Positions 11,901 to 23,131 of a stretch of DNA of 64,000 nt are shown here, piece after piece (positions within the stretch are counted from its first letter, which is position 1; each line of letters starts with the position of its first letter). A program made the position numbers and the translations under genes. A model generated the notes under the pieces. The model ran no database searches. It worked only from the letters and a program-made list of their open reading frames with translations, and had not been told where the DNA came from. The DNA is taken from NCBI GenBank assembly GCA_039602395.1, contig JBCNJP010000020.1, forward strand, positions 25,743,776 to 25,807,775, in the 5' to 3' direction. Origin of the DNA: Deinandra increscens subsp. villosa (Eukaryota; Streptophyta; Magnoliopsida; Asterales; Asteraceae).

Positions 11901-12809
11901 TGGCTTTTCGCCACGTTTCGAGCTCTAGTTTTGTCGTTTTTCGATGTTTTCGAGTCCCGTTTTTTCCCAAATCACCCAAATCATCATCCCAACATGTTAA
12001 CCACATAAAATCCACTCAAAATGATAACAAATATGTCACGTAACACAATCGGGTGCGCAAATTAGGTCAAAACATGCAATTTTGGTCGGTTTTTGGCGTA
12101 CGTATCGATTTTGGACAATTCACCAACGATTCGCGATTCAATCAAATGTGTAATGACTCATAACATGATAATTGATTATTAGACTCATAAAAATGTTGAA
12201 TTTGATATATGATGTCCAAATCCGAGATTCCCGGTAAACAACAGATCGTGAACCGAAATCGCGTAAAAACCTGAAATTGCTTTACTTTCAATTCGAGACA
12301 TCCAATTTGATTCCAATTGATTGAAATTAAGTATTCGGTTTCGAAAATCGACTATAAATCATTTAGATTTACCAATTGGAGTGTAATCACCTGAAAATTC
12401 TTCCGGTTTTCAAATCGGTAAATCACGTAAATTCAAAACGGGCCGGATTTCTCAATCGGATATTTTACAAATGTTACAAGGATCTATGAGAAAAAAATTC
12501 GAGAATAAGGCTAAAACATGGTGGCGGCCGTGAGAATTGCAAACCAAGATATTAGGAAGGGTGTTTTAGATCTCGAAATAATTGAGGAAGGGTGTTTGGG
12601 GTTTTAATTTTTTATTGAAATTAAAATTAAAAAGTAGGGGTATATTATGAATTTCAAAAAAGTTAACATAATTTTTTAACTGAAGTTGGACGGAAGGACT
12701 AAATCCGATACGGTTTGGCAAACGTTTGAGACTATATCCCTAATAAATGAATCGTAAGGATTAAACCTGAAATTCATGTAAACCACAGGGACTAAATCTG
12801 TAATTTACT
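8979..12809. mobile_element. Non-autonomous terminal-inverted-repeat element (MULE-like), split by a solo LTR
   Basis: The left end AGTAAATTACGGACTTAG and the right end (reverse complement AGTAAATTACAGATTTAG) begin imperfect inverted repeats of about 110 bases, both containing GTCCCTGTGGTTT and AACGTTTGCCAAA. Flanks are A-rich on both sides (8970-8978 and 12810-12818), so a 9-base target duplication is possible but uninformative. No transposase is encoded. Removing the LTR leaves about 1.1 kb. Long inverted repeats with this outer motif suggest a Mutator-like element. An open minus-strand frame at 9323-9733 looks like chance. Confidence 0.65.
9734..12478 (-). repeat. Solo LTR, reverse orientation, about 2.7 kb
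   Basis: Read on the minus strand it starts TGTAACATTTG and ends GGGGTGTGACA, a TG...CA structure. The five flanking bases are CGGAT on the left and AGGAT on the right, a four-of-five target-duplication match. No internal region is attached, so this is a solo LTR left by LTR-LTR recombination. A second member of the same family, with internal sequence attached, lies at 46016-48718. Internal degenerate repeats of AAGTCAAACATGG type occur near 10670-10790. Confidence 0.7.
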
Positions 12810-13002
12810 AAAAAAAAATGCGCATTTGATTTTTAAGAGAGAGAGCAGAGAATCCGGTGGTGGACTCAACAAGCAAAGCAAAGCAAAGGCGACTTCTGAT
12901 TCGTCGTCGTTTGGTTGGATGGGTGTTTGATACATTCATTGACTCCCCTCCGATTTAATACAAAAGCGTCGGTCAGCGATACACCAAAACAGGCAAAGGA
13001 GA

Positions 13003-13075
13003 AAAATCAAATCAAATCAAATCAAATCAAAACCCTCTCTATATCTCCGTCCGGTCCGGTCCGGTCCGGTCCGGT
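13003..13075 (+). repeat. Two pentanucleotide repeats in the vWA gene leader
   Basis: (AATCA)n spans about 13005-13030 and five CCGGT units fill 13051-13075, ending eight bases before the ATG at 13084. They lie in the presumed 5' leader and should vary in length between accessions. Confidence 0.8.
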
Positions 13076-13083
13076 AATCAAGT

Positions 13084-16000
13084 ATGTCCGGCGGCGGTGG
13101 TGATGGTGATGGTGATGATTTCACCAGAGGCGTTGAAGACGGCCTGAGGTTGTCGAAACGTCTATACTTTGGTAAAGACCGATCGGTGGCCCCGCCCAAG
13201 CCTGTTACGCCCATGGAGAAGAATACGAAGAAGAGATCTTCTTGTTTCCTTCCCCTGTCGCCTATGCTCTACGCTGTCATCTTCAATCCCGGCATCGTCG
13301 ACAACCCTGACGTCCCCAGCTACCAGCCTCACGTGCACGGCAGGTGCGACCCCCCTGCCTTGATTCCGCTTCAGATGAACGGGATCGACCTTAACCTCGA
13401 CTGTTACGTCGACACGGCCTTTGTCACGTTGTCTGCTTCCTGGCGACTTCACTGTGTCATGGGCAGTGCCGCCTGTGACTGCCGTCTGGCTATTCCCATG
13501 GGGGGTTTACAGGTAGCTACCTACCTACCTAATTTCTCATTTTTTTTTGGTTGAAGTAGTAATAATTTAGTCACTCAAGTCATTCGCATTTGGCTGGCTA
13601 ACAGGGTTCAATTCTAGGTGTAGAGGTTGAAGTTACCAGAAAATCATACAAGACACAGCTAGTCGTGGTGGATGATGAAACAACGGCAGGCCCAAGAAGA
13701 TGGAGGAGGAGGAGGTGGCTTTCTCAAACCTCACATCTTTACCTTGACAATCCCACAGGTCGATGGTGGTTCAAATCTTTCAGTCAAAGTAAGATGGTCC
13801 CAGAAAATTATTTATAAACATGGGGGGGATTTCACGCTAGATCTTCCTTTCAGTTTCCCAGAGTATGTCACTCCTGCAGGAAAGAAACTCTCCAAAAAGG
13901 AAAAGATTCAACTCACTCTCAATGTTGGCCTGGCTACAGAAATTGTTTGTAGGACAGCAACCCATCCTTTGAAGGTAGTAGCTTTTATTTAATTTCTCCT
14001 CTCACTTGCTTCAAAACTAACACTAACTACATTATTCCATTCTATTATTGTTTTAGGAGCAAAAACGTCTAGTAGGGAAATTGGCTTTCTTGTATGAAGC
14101 AGAGGTTCACACATGGTCGAGTTCTGATTTTGTATTCACATACTCTGTAAGATCGCCCGCTTCCACATTTTGACTTAAAAGCTGTGTATCAAATAAGCTT
14201 AGCCAGGTGACATTCATAATCTTCTTTCAGGTTCCTACAACCAATGCGTTTGGTGGCGTCCTTTTGCAGTCTCCATCATCACTCACTATCGACCAGAGGG
14301 AGATGTTCTCTTTGTATCTCTTTCCAGGGCCTCATCTCAGCAAAAAGGTTCTTTTTTTATTTTATTTTATTATTTTAAATAAACCTCTTTGTTTCTCTTC
14401 TCTTCTCTATGCAACTGAATGTGATGTGGCTTTGTTGTAAGGCTTGGCTTATACTTTCTATTCATATAATAAAAGGTTATAAGGAAGGAAGTTCTCTTTG
14501 TTGTTGATATAAGTGGAAGCATGAAGGGCAGGACAATCGAGGCTACAAAAAATGCTGTTATTGCAGCACTGTCAAAGCTTGATCAAGGGGATTCATTTAG
14601 TATAATGGCATTTAATGATCAGACTTACCTATATTCATCAATTCTCGAGTTGGCAACTGAGGAAGCCCTTAAAAAAGCTGCTGATTGGATTGGCATAAAT
14701 TTCATTCCTGGTGGTGGTACAAACATGTCAATTGCTCTTGATCAGGTTACTTTTTTATCCAATTGTGACTAAAAGATATATTTCATCACACCCCAACTTC
14801 AAAATGCTTAGTTCTTCTACTGTTTTGTTTCCATCTAGTTTGCTGGTACATCAGAATATGTCAGTTATCTTCTACTTTGTGGTAGCAAATTACCACACCT
14901 GCAGACCCAAAATAAATGTCCATCTTTCGCAGGGGTGTAAGCGAGCTACTTGCCAAGAATCGAGCCTAGCTTAAATGAGCGTATTCTTTACTAAAATATA
15001 ATTAATATTTATTTATTAAAATAAATATATAACTGTATAGTAAATATTATTAATATATAAAACAATAATAAAAGTAACTAGGTAATATATATTTTGTTAT
15101 TTATAGAGTATTATAATTATATATGTATGGCTATATAATATCAGTATTTATATAAAGATAACAATTGAATATTTAATAGTTATTAAATGTGCCAAGCTTG
15201 AGGTTGAAAAGTTATTAACGAGTCAAAGTCAAGCTTTAAACACGAGCTCGAAACGAGCCGAGCTCAAGCTTTCATAAATTAAACTTGCTGGGCTAGTAAA
15301 TTACTAAGTAGTTTTGATGATCCTTTTCAGATGATCTTTTGAGACTAACTTTGTGTTATGAGATGAATTTCATTTGCTTGATGCCTCGATGATCATTGCC
15401 ATCTTTTTAATGCATACATGTTATTTATCTATTGTTTATGTATCAGATAATCTTGATATATGTGTTGATGGATTTTTTTTTATCGGTCTCTTTATTCTGA
15501 TTTTATGATTTATCAGGCCATAGAGATGTTATCGGGGTCCAAGCAATCACTTCCCATTATTTTTTTTATAACTGATGGTGCAGTTGAAAATGAGAGACAA
15601 ATTTGTGAAATTATGATAAAGCAACTAAAAAATCAAGGATCAGACCTGTGTCCACGCATTTACACATTTGGTATAGGTAATGATTTAGTTGCCAACCTCC
15701 TACTTTCTTCTTACTTGATCTTGCACCCTGTACCATTACAGGCTACATTAGTGTTGCACAATCCAGCTGTATAAGTGTTGTTACATCTATATAATTGCTT
15801 TCTTTACTTAATGAGTGTGTGATAGATTTTTAACAATAAGTTGCATGTGATAGGAAGCAAAGTTGTCATTTAGAAAATTAGACTTGTAGTACTTGTTATA
15901 CCGCTTCTTAAAGGTGACCTATTGGACAATAATAGGATGGAAATTGTAGTGAATATGGATAACTGCACTCTCTTGTCAATTTTTTGATGATGAATTGTTT

Positions 16001-19000
16001 TAGTTAGCCTTTTTTTTGTGATTTTTGTAGGTTCATTCTGCAATCATTACTTCTTGCGAATGCTTGCAATGATTGGCAGGGGCCATTTTGAGGCTGCTTT
16101 TGATGCAGGTAATTCATATTTTTTCAATCCAAGGGAGAAAGGTTGTCCGGAAAGTTATTTTTCTTAAAGGTTATTGAATTGGAGATATTCAGAAGTTACT
16201 GATGGTGTATATATGTTTGATCAGATTCAATTGTAGCTCGAATGGAAGTTTTGTTTTCTAGAGCTGCTTCTACTGTTTTGCTGAACATTGCAATTGATGG
16301 CTTAGAGGATCTTGATGCTCTTCAGGTATGTTGCAGAAATTGTTTCTTCATGCTGAAGAAATTTGGATTACATGTTATACAAGTTATTAAAATTAGTATT
16401 TGACATTAAATTCTTTGTTAATTTTATTTTTCAAGAGATCTAATACTAGCCTATCTTCTTCAGATTTATCCTTCAGTTATTTCAGATCTTTGTTCGGAAT
16501 TGCCATTGATCGTATTTGGGCATTATAGGGGTGGTTTTCCTGACACCCTGAAAGCTAAAGGCATTCTTGCAGATATGAGTAACTTTACTATTGACCTTAA
16601 GGTGCAACGTGCAAAGGAAATACCTCTGGACAAGGTAGGTCTTTTGACTAAATTTATCACTATATATGTGGTTATACTATTCCTCTGCCGTCCTATTTTT
16701 CTAAAGAATATGTGAATTATTTTTCTGTTTTTCTAACCGTCTTTAACTTAATGTTTGCTACATCCATGGTATTTACGAACTGTATATAGAAAATTGGCGA
16801 AAGGGAATTATTAAGGTAGAAAGATGCAATAGCCCATAGGAATTCTACTTTGTTATGAACTTAAAGCAGAAGAGCCACAAATTTAAGAGGGTATTCATAA
16901 GTTTTCGAGACAATTGGATAAAAAAAATTTGACCACTTTTTCTTTTATAATAAACATATAACCCAAAGAAACACATTACAATGACTATGTACTAAAATTC
17001 GACCCCAGTTGGTGCAGATGCTCTAAAATTCTGCTACTTTTCACGATCTGTCCGATGAAGACCCTCATTCTCATATCACAAACTAGTATGTAGACCCGTA
17101 TTTACAATTAAATAACTCCTTAGAAAACATGTAAACCCTAGTCTAATGTAGGAAACTAAATTAAAACAAATGAAACTTAAATACTATTACAGTATTACCT
17201 AAAACTCGACCCAATTAAATAAATAGCAAACCAACTCTTTTTCACTTGTCAAATAACAAGATTAACCTAACAATCTTCCCCTTAATCTTGATATGGACCC
17301 TTTCTCATCACAACAATGTTGGCTCTCCATCCTCTTGAACTAAGTTACCAATTCCGTCTTTTCATTCAAATTAGGACATTCATATGCAAAGTTCCAATCC
17401 TTCCGCATTCAAACACCTCAAGTTCCTTTTTAAAATCTGCCCAACCATATCCTCTCCCATGTCCCGAACCTCTTTCTCGGCCACAAAAATCACGAGCGTT
17501 GCCCTTTTGAATTTTCTTGATCATCACCTCCTTGTTTATTATCCATATTATATTCTTCACAACCTCGATTATTATAGCTACGATATTCTTTTCTACCCCG
17601 ACCACGACCATCGCGATCATCACAGTTTTGCTGCTTTGAAGTTCCTTTTGAATTGTTGAACAATAGTTTATTTTCCTTCTCGACCTTTGCTTCGTTCCTT
17701 TTGATGCTTAGAGTCTTCACATGGCTTCTTCAAAAGTCAGTTTCAAGATCTGCAAATTGTTCAGTTGACATAAATTTACCTAGAACAGAATTAAGAAGCT
17801 TTCTAACCACAAGCAACCGTCTCTTCAGTTGTTGCCCCGAGATCTTTAAACCTTGCAACAATACATGTCATCTTCCCAACAAAGCCATCATGAGTTTCAC
17901 CATTACCCACTTGTAGTTTCTATAAATTGATTCTAATTGTTTGAAGTTGGGGCTTTTGCATCCAATCGGCTTCGAGAAAGCGACTCGTATAGAGTCCCAA
18001 ACATCTTCTTGATCCTTATATTTCGCCACCTTTAATAGGATGTCTACGGGTCAATAGTCTCCCAAATTCATTAGCTTGCAAAATTGACTCCATAATAATG
18101 GCCGAAGTTGTATAATTAGTGACTGTTAATTTGTGACATTGAAGGGTGATGCTCAACGGTTCTTGACCAGTACTATTGCACCTCATCCAGCATTTGGATC
18201 TCCCTTTTGTTTTTCTTCTTATACCCGTTGCTGTCTTGGTCATACATACCTGCCTTTTTATCCACAAACAATTCACACAGAATCTCACATATATTTTCAG
18301 TCCCGTCGATCGATCACACAGATCTTTTCCTTCACATGGTTTTTCATGGCTCACACAGAACCTAATCTTCTTTGGCTCACACAGAACCTGATCTCCTTTG
18401 GCTCTCACAGAACCTGGTCTTTTTTGGCTCAAAGAAAACCTAATGATCTCCTCTGGCGCACACAGAACCTGGTCTTCCAACAATTGGATAAAAAACGAAA
18501 TGGCACAGGTGATTTTGTGATGAAAACACATATCACGGCTTTCTCTTGTATTAATTAACATAAAACTCAAAACTACACATTACAATGACTCCCAAGACTC
18601 CTATTTATAATCAAACACCTCCTTGGTAAACAAGTAAACCCTAATCTAATTTAGTAAATTAAATCAAAGTTTAAATACTAATACCTAAAATTTGACCTGT
18701 TTAAGTATACACTAAATCAAACTCATTTTTCACATGTGAAATATCAAGATTAAGCTAACAAGCCCACAAGAAGAGTCGATGTCATACCCTCACATTGAAA
18801 TGGGAACACTGTAACATAGGGCTTTTGATAAAGCCTTAAATCTTTTGCAGTTGACAAAATTTCTAACAAGAAGAATTGTATTACACGGATGAATAGATGA
18901 TAGAGCTGATACATCTATACAGTACCGCATAGGAACATATGCTACTAGGGAAGCTTAAATGTGCTTTCGTTGGCTTGATATAATTGATCAACACCGCAAG

Positions 19001-20191
19001 TCTTTAATACTGTGCTACAAATTTTTACTCAAAGAAAAGCGCTTACAACTCTACGAGGTCTGTTAGAATTCAGATACAGTTGCATGAATGACAACTTGCT
19101 AGTTTAAGTGTTTAACACAGTCATGTTGTTATGCTTTAACATATATTGGTAACTCTATGATCAAAATACTCTATGGATGCCCTATGTGTAACAAGCCAAC
19201 AAAAGTAAGCACCAGATTGCTTTTTTGGTTTCTAATTTCAAATTTAGGTTGGCAAGCCTTGTGTCTTTTTTGTTGTTGAACGTCTTTTTGTACTTTTGTC
19301 TACCACCTTGCTTTTATATTTCGCTTCTCATTTTCTCTGTTACTTTCTTTTTCTTTGGGGTCTGCTTGATTTCATCTTGGTTACTAGGTTCTGGCGAAGC
19401 AACAAATTGAACATTACACGTCACAAGCATGGTTTTTACAAGATAAAAAGCTTGAGGAGAAGGTCAGTACTTGAAATCTTGTTTGTTCCTTGCATTATGA
19501 GGAACAATAGTACATAATGCGATCTTTACTTTATAGTGCAAAGTTGATTCCAGTTTGCAAAAGCTGTGCGTGTTGGCTGGCTAAAGTTTTGCTTCTGTCA
19601 TCAAATATACATTTTTGAAGACTGATGCAATATGTTGGAGTTTTCTTATATATTTTGCATTCTTTTGTGGGTGGGCAGGTAGCAAAAATGAGCATGCAAA
19701 GTGGTGTTGTAAGCGAGTATACACGTATGGTTTTGTTGGAGACGGTCCAAGTACAAGAAAAGCATGCATCGACATCATCTGGCACTAAAAAGGTCAGATA
19801 TGCAACAATTATTTATTTTTATGCATAATAAGAATGTATCACAGGATGATGAATCATATTATTATTATTATACATGCAGGGAAGCATTGAAAAAACTGAA
19901 ATGATAAAGGTGTTGCAGCGGGTGGGTGTGGGATTTGGAAACTTGATTGCGACTATTGAGAACACACCTCCGGGTTATGAACCAAAATTACCAGACCAAG
20001 CAGAAATGTTGGTGAGAGCGGCTGGGAACTGTTGTGTCAATTTATGTGGCAAGTGCTGTTGCATGTGCTGCATTCAAGCCTGTTCACGGATCAATGACCA
20101 GTGTGCTATTGTGGTGACCCAGTTAATAACTGCTCTAGCATTTATGGGCTGCTTTGCATGTTGTGAGTTGTGCTGTGGTGGACAAGGATGA
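13084..20191 (+). CDS. vWA / inter-alpha-trypsin-inhibitor heavy-chain-like protein, 12 exons, one-base frameshift in exon 2
   Basis: Exons: 13084-13512, 13605-13974, 14057-14146, 14231-14347, 14476-14745, 15517-15676, 16031-16108, 16225-16325, 16464-16634, 19388-19462, 19679-19792, 19880-20191; all introns are GT...AG. A VIT-like N-terminal part (exons 1-4) leads to a von Willebrand A domain whose metal-binding DISGSM is in exon 5 (near 14506). The C-terminus is a Cys-rich block (GKCCCMCCIQAC; CFACCELCCGG). Length would be about 761 residues, close to its Arabidopsis relative. Exon 2 totals 370 bases where 369 are needed: it begins in frame (GSILGVEVEVTRK) but continues one frame away (FLKPHIFTLTIPQ). 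Either the gene is newly broken or this is a sequence error. vWA domains bind protein ligands; the plant role is unknown. Confidence 0.85.
14931..15300. mobile_element. hAT-like element fragment in intron 5 of the vWA gene
   Basis: Starts CAGGGGTGTAAGCGAGC, a form common at hAT ends, followed by AT-rich DNA and then an inner region rich in GAGCTCGAAACGAGCCGAGC near 15245. A matching right terminus and target duplication were not found, so the right limit is approximate. No coding capacity. Confidence 0.4.
16912..18760 (-). mobile_element. Ty1/copia-like relic, antisense, in intron 9 of the vWA gene
   Basis: Two direct copies of an LTR-like sequence lie at about 16912-17272 and 18480-18760; both end, on the minus strand, with TGTTAG(C/G)TTAATCTTG. 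Next to the first copy is a minus-strand purine tract (ATTAAGGGGAAGAT), the expected polypurine tract. Between them is a broken gag-like frame with a basic, Arg/Gly-rich stretch (RDGRGRGRKEYRSYNNRG, near 17620) and many stops; no reverse transcriptase remains. Its antisense orientation and decay fit a tolerated old intronic insertion. It accounts for most of the 2.75-kb intron. Confidence 0.6.
18348..18475. repeat. Minisatellite inside the intronic copia relic
   Basis: Four to five imperfect units of about 26 bases based on TCACACAGAACCTGATCTCC and TTTGGC. It lies just inside the right LTR. Confidence 0.65.
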
Positions 20192-20896
20192 CGCCCCAGT
20201 GCTCAAGTCTATTTATTCTATGTAAAGATATATATTTCTGTTGTAAACAGAACAATGTGCTTGCTACCAGCAGACTTCACCTTTCAAACCTATCTGACTC
20301 TCGGTTTGTCTAATAGAACTTGTAGTTCTAAGATTAATAATGTCTAAGAATCAACTCTAGATATATATCGATTAGCAAATAAAATAAACAAAAAAGATCT
20401 ATATCGTATTTTAGTGAGTCTCGATAAAATTAAAGAAAATTAGATTTTAATAATATAAGTTTTACCACAATAATATGAATTTAATAGGTATGTGTTTATA
20501 ATGATACACCGTTTGTTTTTTTGTAACGGTGTTAATGTCTTGCCTACGTGGAACCTGACGTGGCTTAGTAAATCTTCGTATTATTGTAATCTACAATTGA
20601 AACTTATATTATTATCCGTCAATGTGGTAAAACTTATATTATTAAAATCCATTTTTTCTAAAATTAAGGGGAATGAAGTTGTTTGATAATGAAATCAAAA
20701 CACCATGTACACAAGATGCATTGAAAAAAATCTGTGATTATATTGCCTATGTAATCATGTTTATATTAAGTAAAGGTGTAAAATTAGTAATCGACAAATC
20801 CACTGAAAATCTTTTTTCCTCTTCTTTTCTGGAATTAAGAATCTTAAAACAAGTTCTTTTTTCAGTTTCTTTCTACCTCCTTTCCCTTCTCTTACT
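20192..20896. other. Intergenic, 3' flank of the vWA gene
   Basis: Contains the presumed 3' UTR (to about 20340) and AT-rich sequence up to the hAT element. I see no gene or repeat of note. Confidence 0.6.
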
Positions 20897-21171
20897 TAGA
20901 GGTGCAAATCCCAAACCAGTTTGAGCTCTCAAACCGATCGAAACCGGTTTTAACCAACCCGGTTCTCAAACCGGTTAAACCGAACCGGTTTCAATCAGTT
21001 AGGGGTTTTTGTAAAGAAACCGGTTTTCAAACCGGTTCGGCCCAAACCGGTTTGAAACCGGTTTCCTCACATCACTTTTAAGCAACTTTTTCTAGCCGTT
21101 TCTAGCCGTTGGTATCGGTAATATAGCCATTTTTTTAACCATTAGGGGGTCGATTTATGCCTAAAAATTGG

Positions 21172-21179
21172 TATATATA
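21172..21179 (+). promoter_or_regulatory. TATA box of the hAT transposase remnant
   Basis: TATATATA lies 82 bases before the ATG at 21261. Upstream at 21103 is TAGCCGTTGG, the same motif found in front of the nested MULE's small genes. Confidence 0.5.
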
Positions 21180-21260
21180 CCCCCTTTATGTGTTATAAAC
21201 ATTACCCCACTTTCCAATCTCTTAAATTCCAACAAAGATTATCTCTCATTCACTGAAATA

Positions 21261-21480
21261 ATGGCCTCTTCAAGTGCTCAAAGCAACGCCGACAACAACG
21301 AGTTCTCGATTGTGAGGATTGTTCCAACAAAGAGAGCTCCGTATTTGTTCGGGCCGCATTACGACTTGGTTGAGTTGAAAAATGGTATGCAAAAGCTCGG
21401 TGTCATTATTGCGGTATTTTAACAAAAGAAGATTCGAACTCGAATCTTAAAAACCATGTGGAAACTTATTGCAAAAAGAA
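21261..21480 (+). pseudogene. hAT transposase 5' remnant with BED-type zinc finger
   Basis: Begins MASSSAQSNADNNEFSIVR and reads VELKNGMQKLG before the frame fails at 21420. In another frame the next bases read NLKNHVETYCKKN, the distal half of a BED finger (H...C pair). So this is the first exon of a hAT transposase with a frameshift and a lost CxxC knuckle; everything after it has been deleted or was displaced before the MULE inserted. The start follows a TATA box by 82 bases. It cannot make a working transposase. Confidence 0.6.
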
Positions 21481-22018
21481 CTTCTTTTCTTTTGTAATGT
21501 TTTATGTTTTTTTTCAATAAAAAGTATGTTTTTTTAGTTTTTATAGGGTCCGGCTATATCCACCCGGCCTTTTACTAAAAACACCCAAAACGAACGATCG
21601 TTTTGGGTGAAACGACCCAGAAACGATCGTTTTACCTGAAACGACCCAAAGGAATATTAAAACCGTTATATGGCAATGATTAGGTGATCATTAGGGGAAT
21701 GTTTGTCGGGTCGTTTTGTATAAAACGACCGTTTTAGAACTTTGATTATTTTTGAGGCCGAGAAGTTGTTGATGTTTATTTTTATTTTTTTTAAATAATT
21801 TTATTTATAACTTATTTTTGCAATATAAGTTTTTAAATTTGTATTTTATGTTTTTTATTTATATTTCTTAGTGTTTCAAAAATCCACATAAGTTTTTTAA
21901 AAAAAAAACATATTTATTGATAACATGAAGACAACGCAGATTCGTTACAAACGACCCGAGAATAATAGGAAAAACATTATGACTCCAACACTACAGAATA
22001 CTTGAAATCTCATAACAG

Positions 22019-22441
22019 CTAATAAGACCAGTCTGAAGCTGAGTCGGAGTCACTGTCTGATGCCCAGCGGTTTCCAGATTCGACATCCACCTCCTTGGAC
22101 CTACTATGTTCTTCCGCCCAGTACTCTCGAAGGACCTCCATGTCCTCTTTGTTTGCTTCATTCCAGGCATCTTCATCCTCCTCTTCAACTCCGACGAGGG
22201 GACGAGGGGGTCGAACAACAGTGGGTGGTTGATATGGACGACGATTAACAGGGGGGGCAGGAGGTCGAGGCTGCATAACAGGTGGTGGTGGTGGCTGTTC
22301 GACCGGTGGCACAAAACCAGGCGCCGGAAGCATTGCCGGAGGTGGAGTCCATGGTTCAAGGACATCTCTAGGAGGTGTGGACGACATAGCAAGATTGTGA
22401 AACTGGTGAAAAACTGAAAGAAAATTTGGATCTTCAGACAT
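22019..22441 (-). CDS. Accessory ORF of the MULE, proline-rich with acidic tail (140 aa)
   Basis: Starts MSEDPNFLSVFHQF and has a proline-rich middle (PPPPPVMQPRPPAPP, about residues 50-90), then an acidic, Ser/Asp-rich tail (EEEDEDAWNEANKEDMEVL; SDSDSDSASDWSY). There is no signal peptide or membrane segment, and I recognise no family. A minus-strand TATAAATA sits 35 bases before the ATG, with CCGTTGGG motifs just upstream of that. The intact frame and its own promoter suggest a real accessory gene of the element, in the way MuDR elements carry a second gene, but no homology to mudrB is claimed. It could also be a captured host fragment. Confidence 0.5.
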   Translation of the reverse strand: MSEDPNFLSVFHQFHNLAMSSTPPRDVLEPWTPPPAMLPAPGFVPPVEQPPPPPVMQPRPPAPPVNRRPYQPPTVVRPPRPLVGVEEEDEDAWNEANKEDMEVLREYWAEEHSRSKEVDVESGNRWASDSDSDSASDWSY

Positions 22442-22475
22442 GTACAGGGTGGTTCAAGATCAAACAAATGACCCC

Positions 22476-22545
22476 TATTTATAGGGGAGAAAGTTATAAA
22501 ATACAACCGTTGGGTATATAGCCGTTATAAAATACAGCCGTTGGG
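22476..22545 (-). promoter_or_regulatory. Promoter with TATA box and MSA-like motifs for the minus-strand accessory ORF
   Basis: The TATA box is at 22476-22483 on the minus strand. Motifs CCCAACGGTT (22505-22514) and CCCAACGGCT (22536-22545) match the 10-base core YCYAACGGYY of the mitosis-specific activator element bound by MYB3R factors. Two weaker AGCCGTT copies lie beside them. Confidence 0.45.
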
Positions 22546-23131
22546 TATATAGCCGTTGTGTGTATATAAAAATTATTTTAAAATTATTTATTAAAAAAAC
22601 TTAAAATACATATTTTTGTTGTAAATATTGAAGAACGTGTCACTGAGCACAACATGAGATGGTTTGTCTAATTATTCACTCAGAGAAGGGTCCCAATGCC
22701 ACACATTTTTGAAACCAGGCCAAGAGAAGTTCTGAAGCTTTTTAACTCCCTGCAGCCAATATTTGGAGGATTTTGTGATTTCAAAGGATGCTATAAGAAA
22801 CATAGAAGACCAACTACTAGAAGTTGCACCTTTGTTATATCACTTGAGGTCTAATTACAATGAGGTAATCGACATGCAACTCGAGAAAAATCTTCGGGCA
22901 TGTAAGAATCCCATTTATGAATTTATTCTGTGATTTTCATCCATGGGTAATTTGATAGACCCCAAGAGTGAGTCTGCCCTAACACGAATAGGTCAACAAA
23001 TTGGTTTCTTGGGCTTACAAATCTATGAAAGTGGACGTCTGTATTCAAGAACGTTTTTTAGAGATGTTGTAATCTGTTATGATGGAACTGTGAGAAATGT
23101 TTGTAGCAGGTCTAAAAAAGTTAAAAAAATG
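22546..23131. other. MULE interior between the two accessory ORFs
   Basis: Holds short broken plus-strand frames, for example MPHIFETRPREVLKLFN near 22690 and LIDPKSESALTRIGQQIGFL near 22950. These read like gene remnants with stops between them; I do not recognise the family. Confidence 0.35.

Noticed and set aside
17366..17916. Open frames in intron 9 that might be a nested gene
   Set aside because: They are pieces of a decayed copia gag with stops between them.
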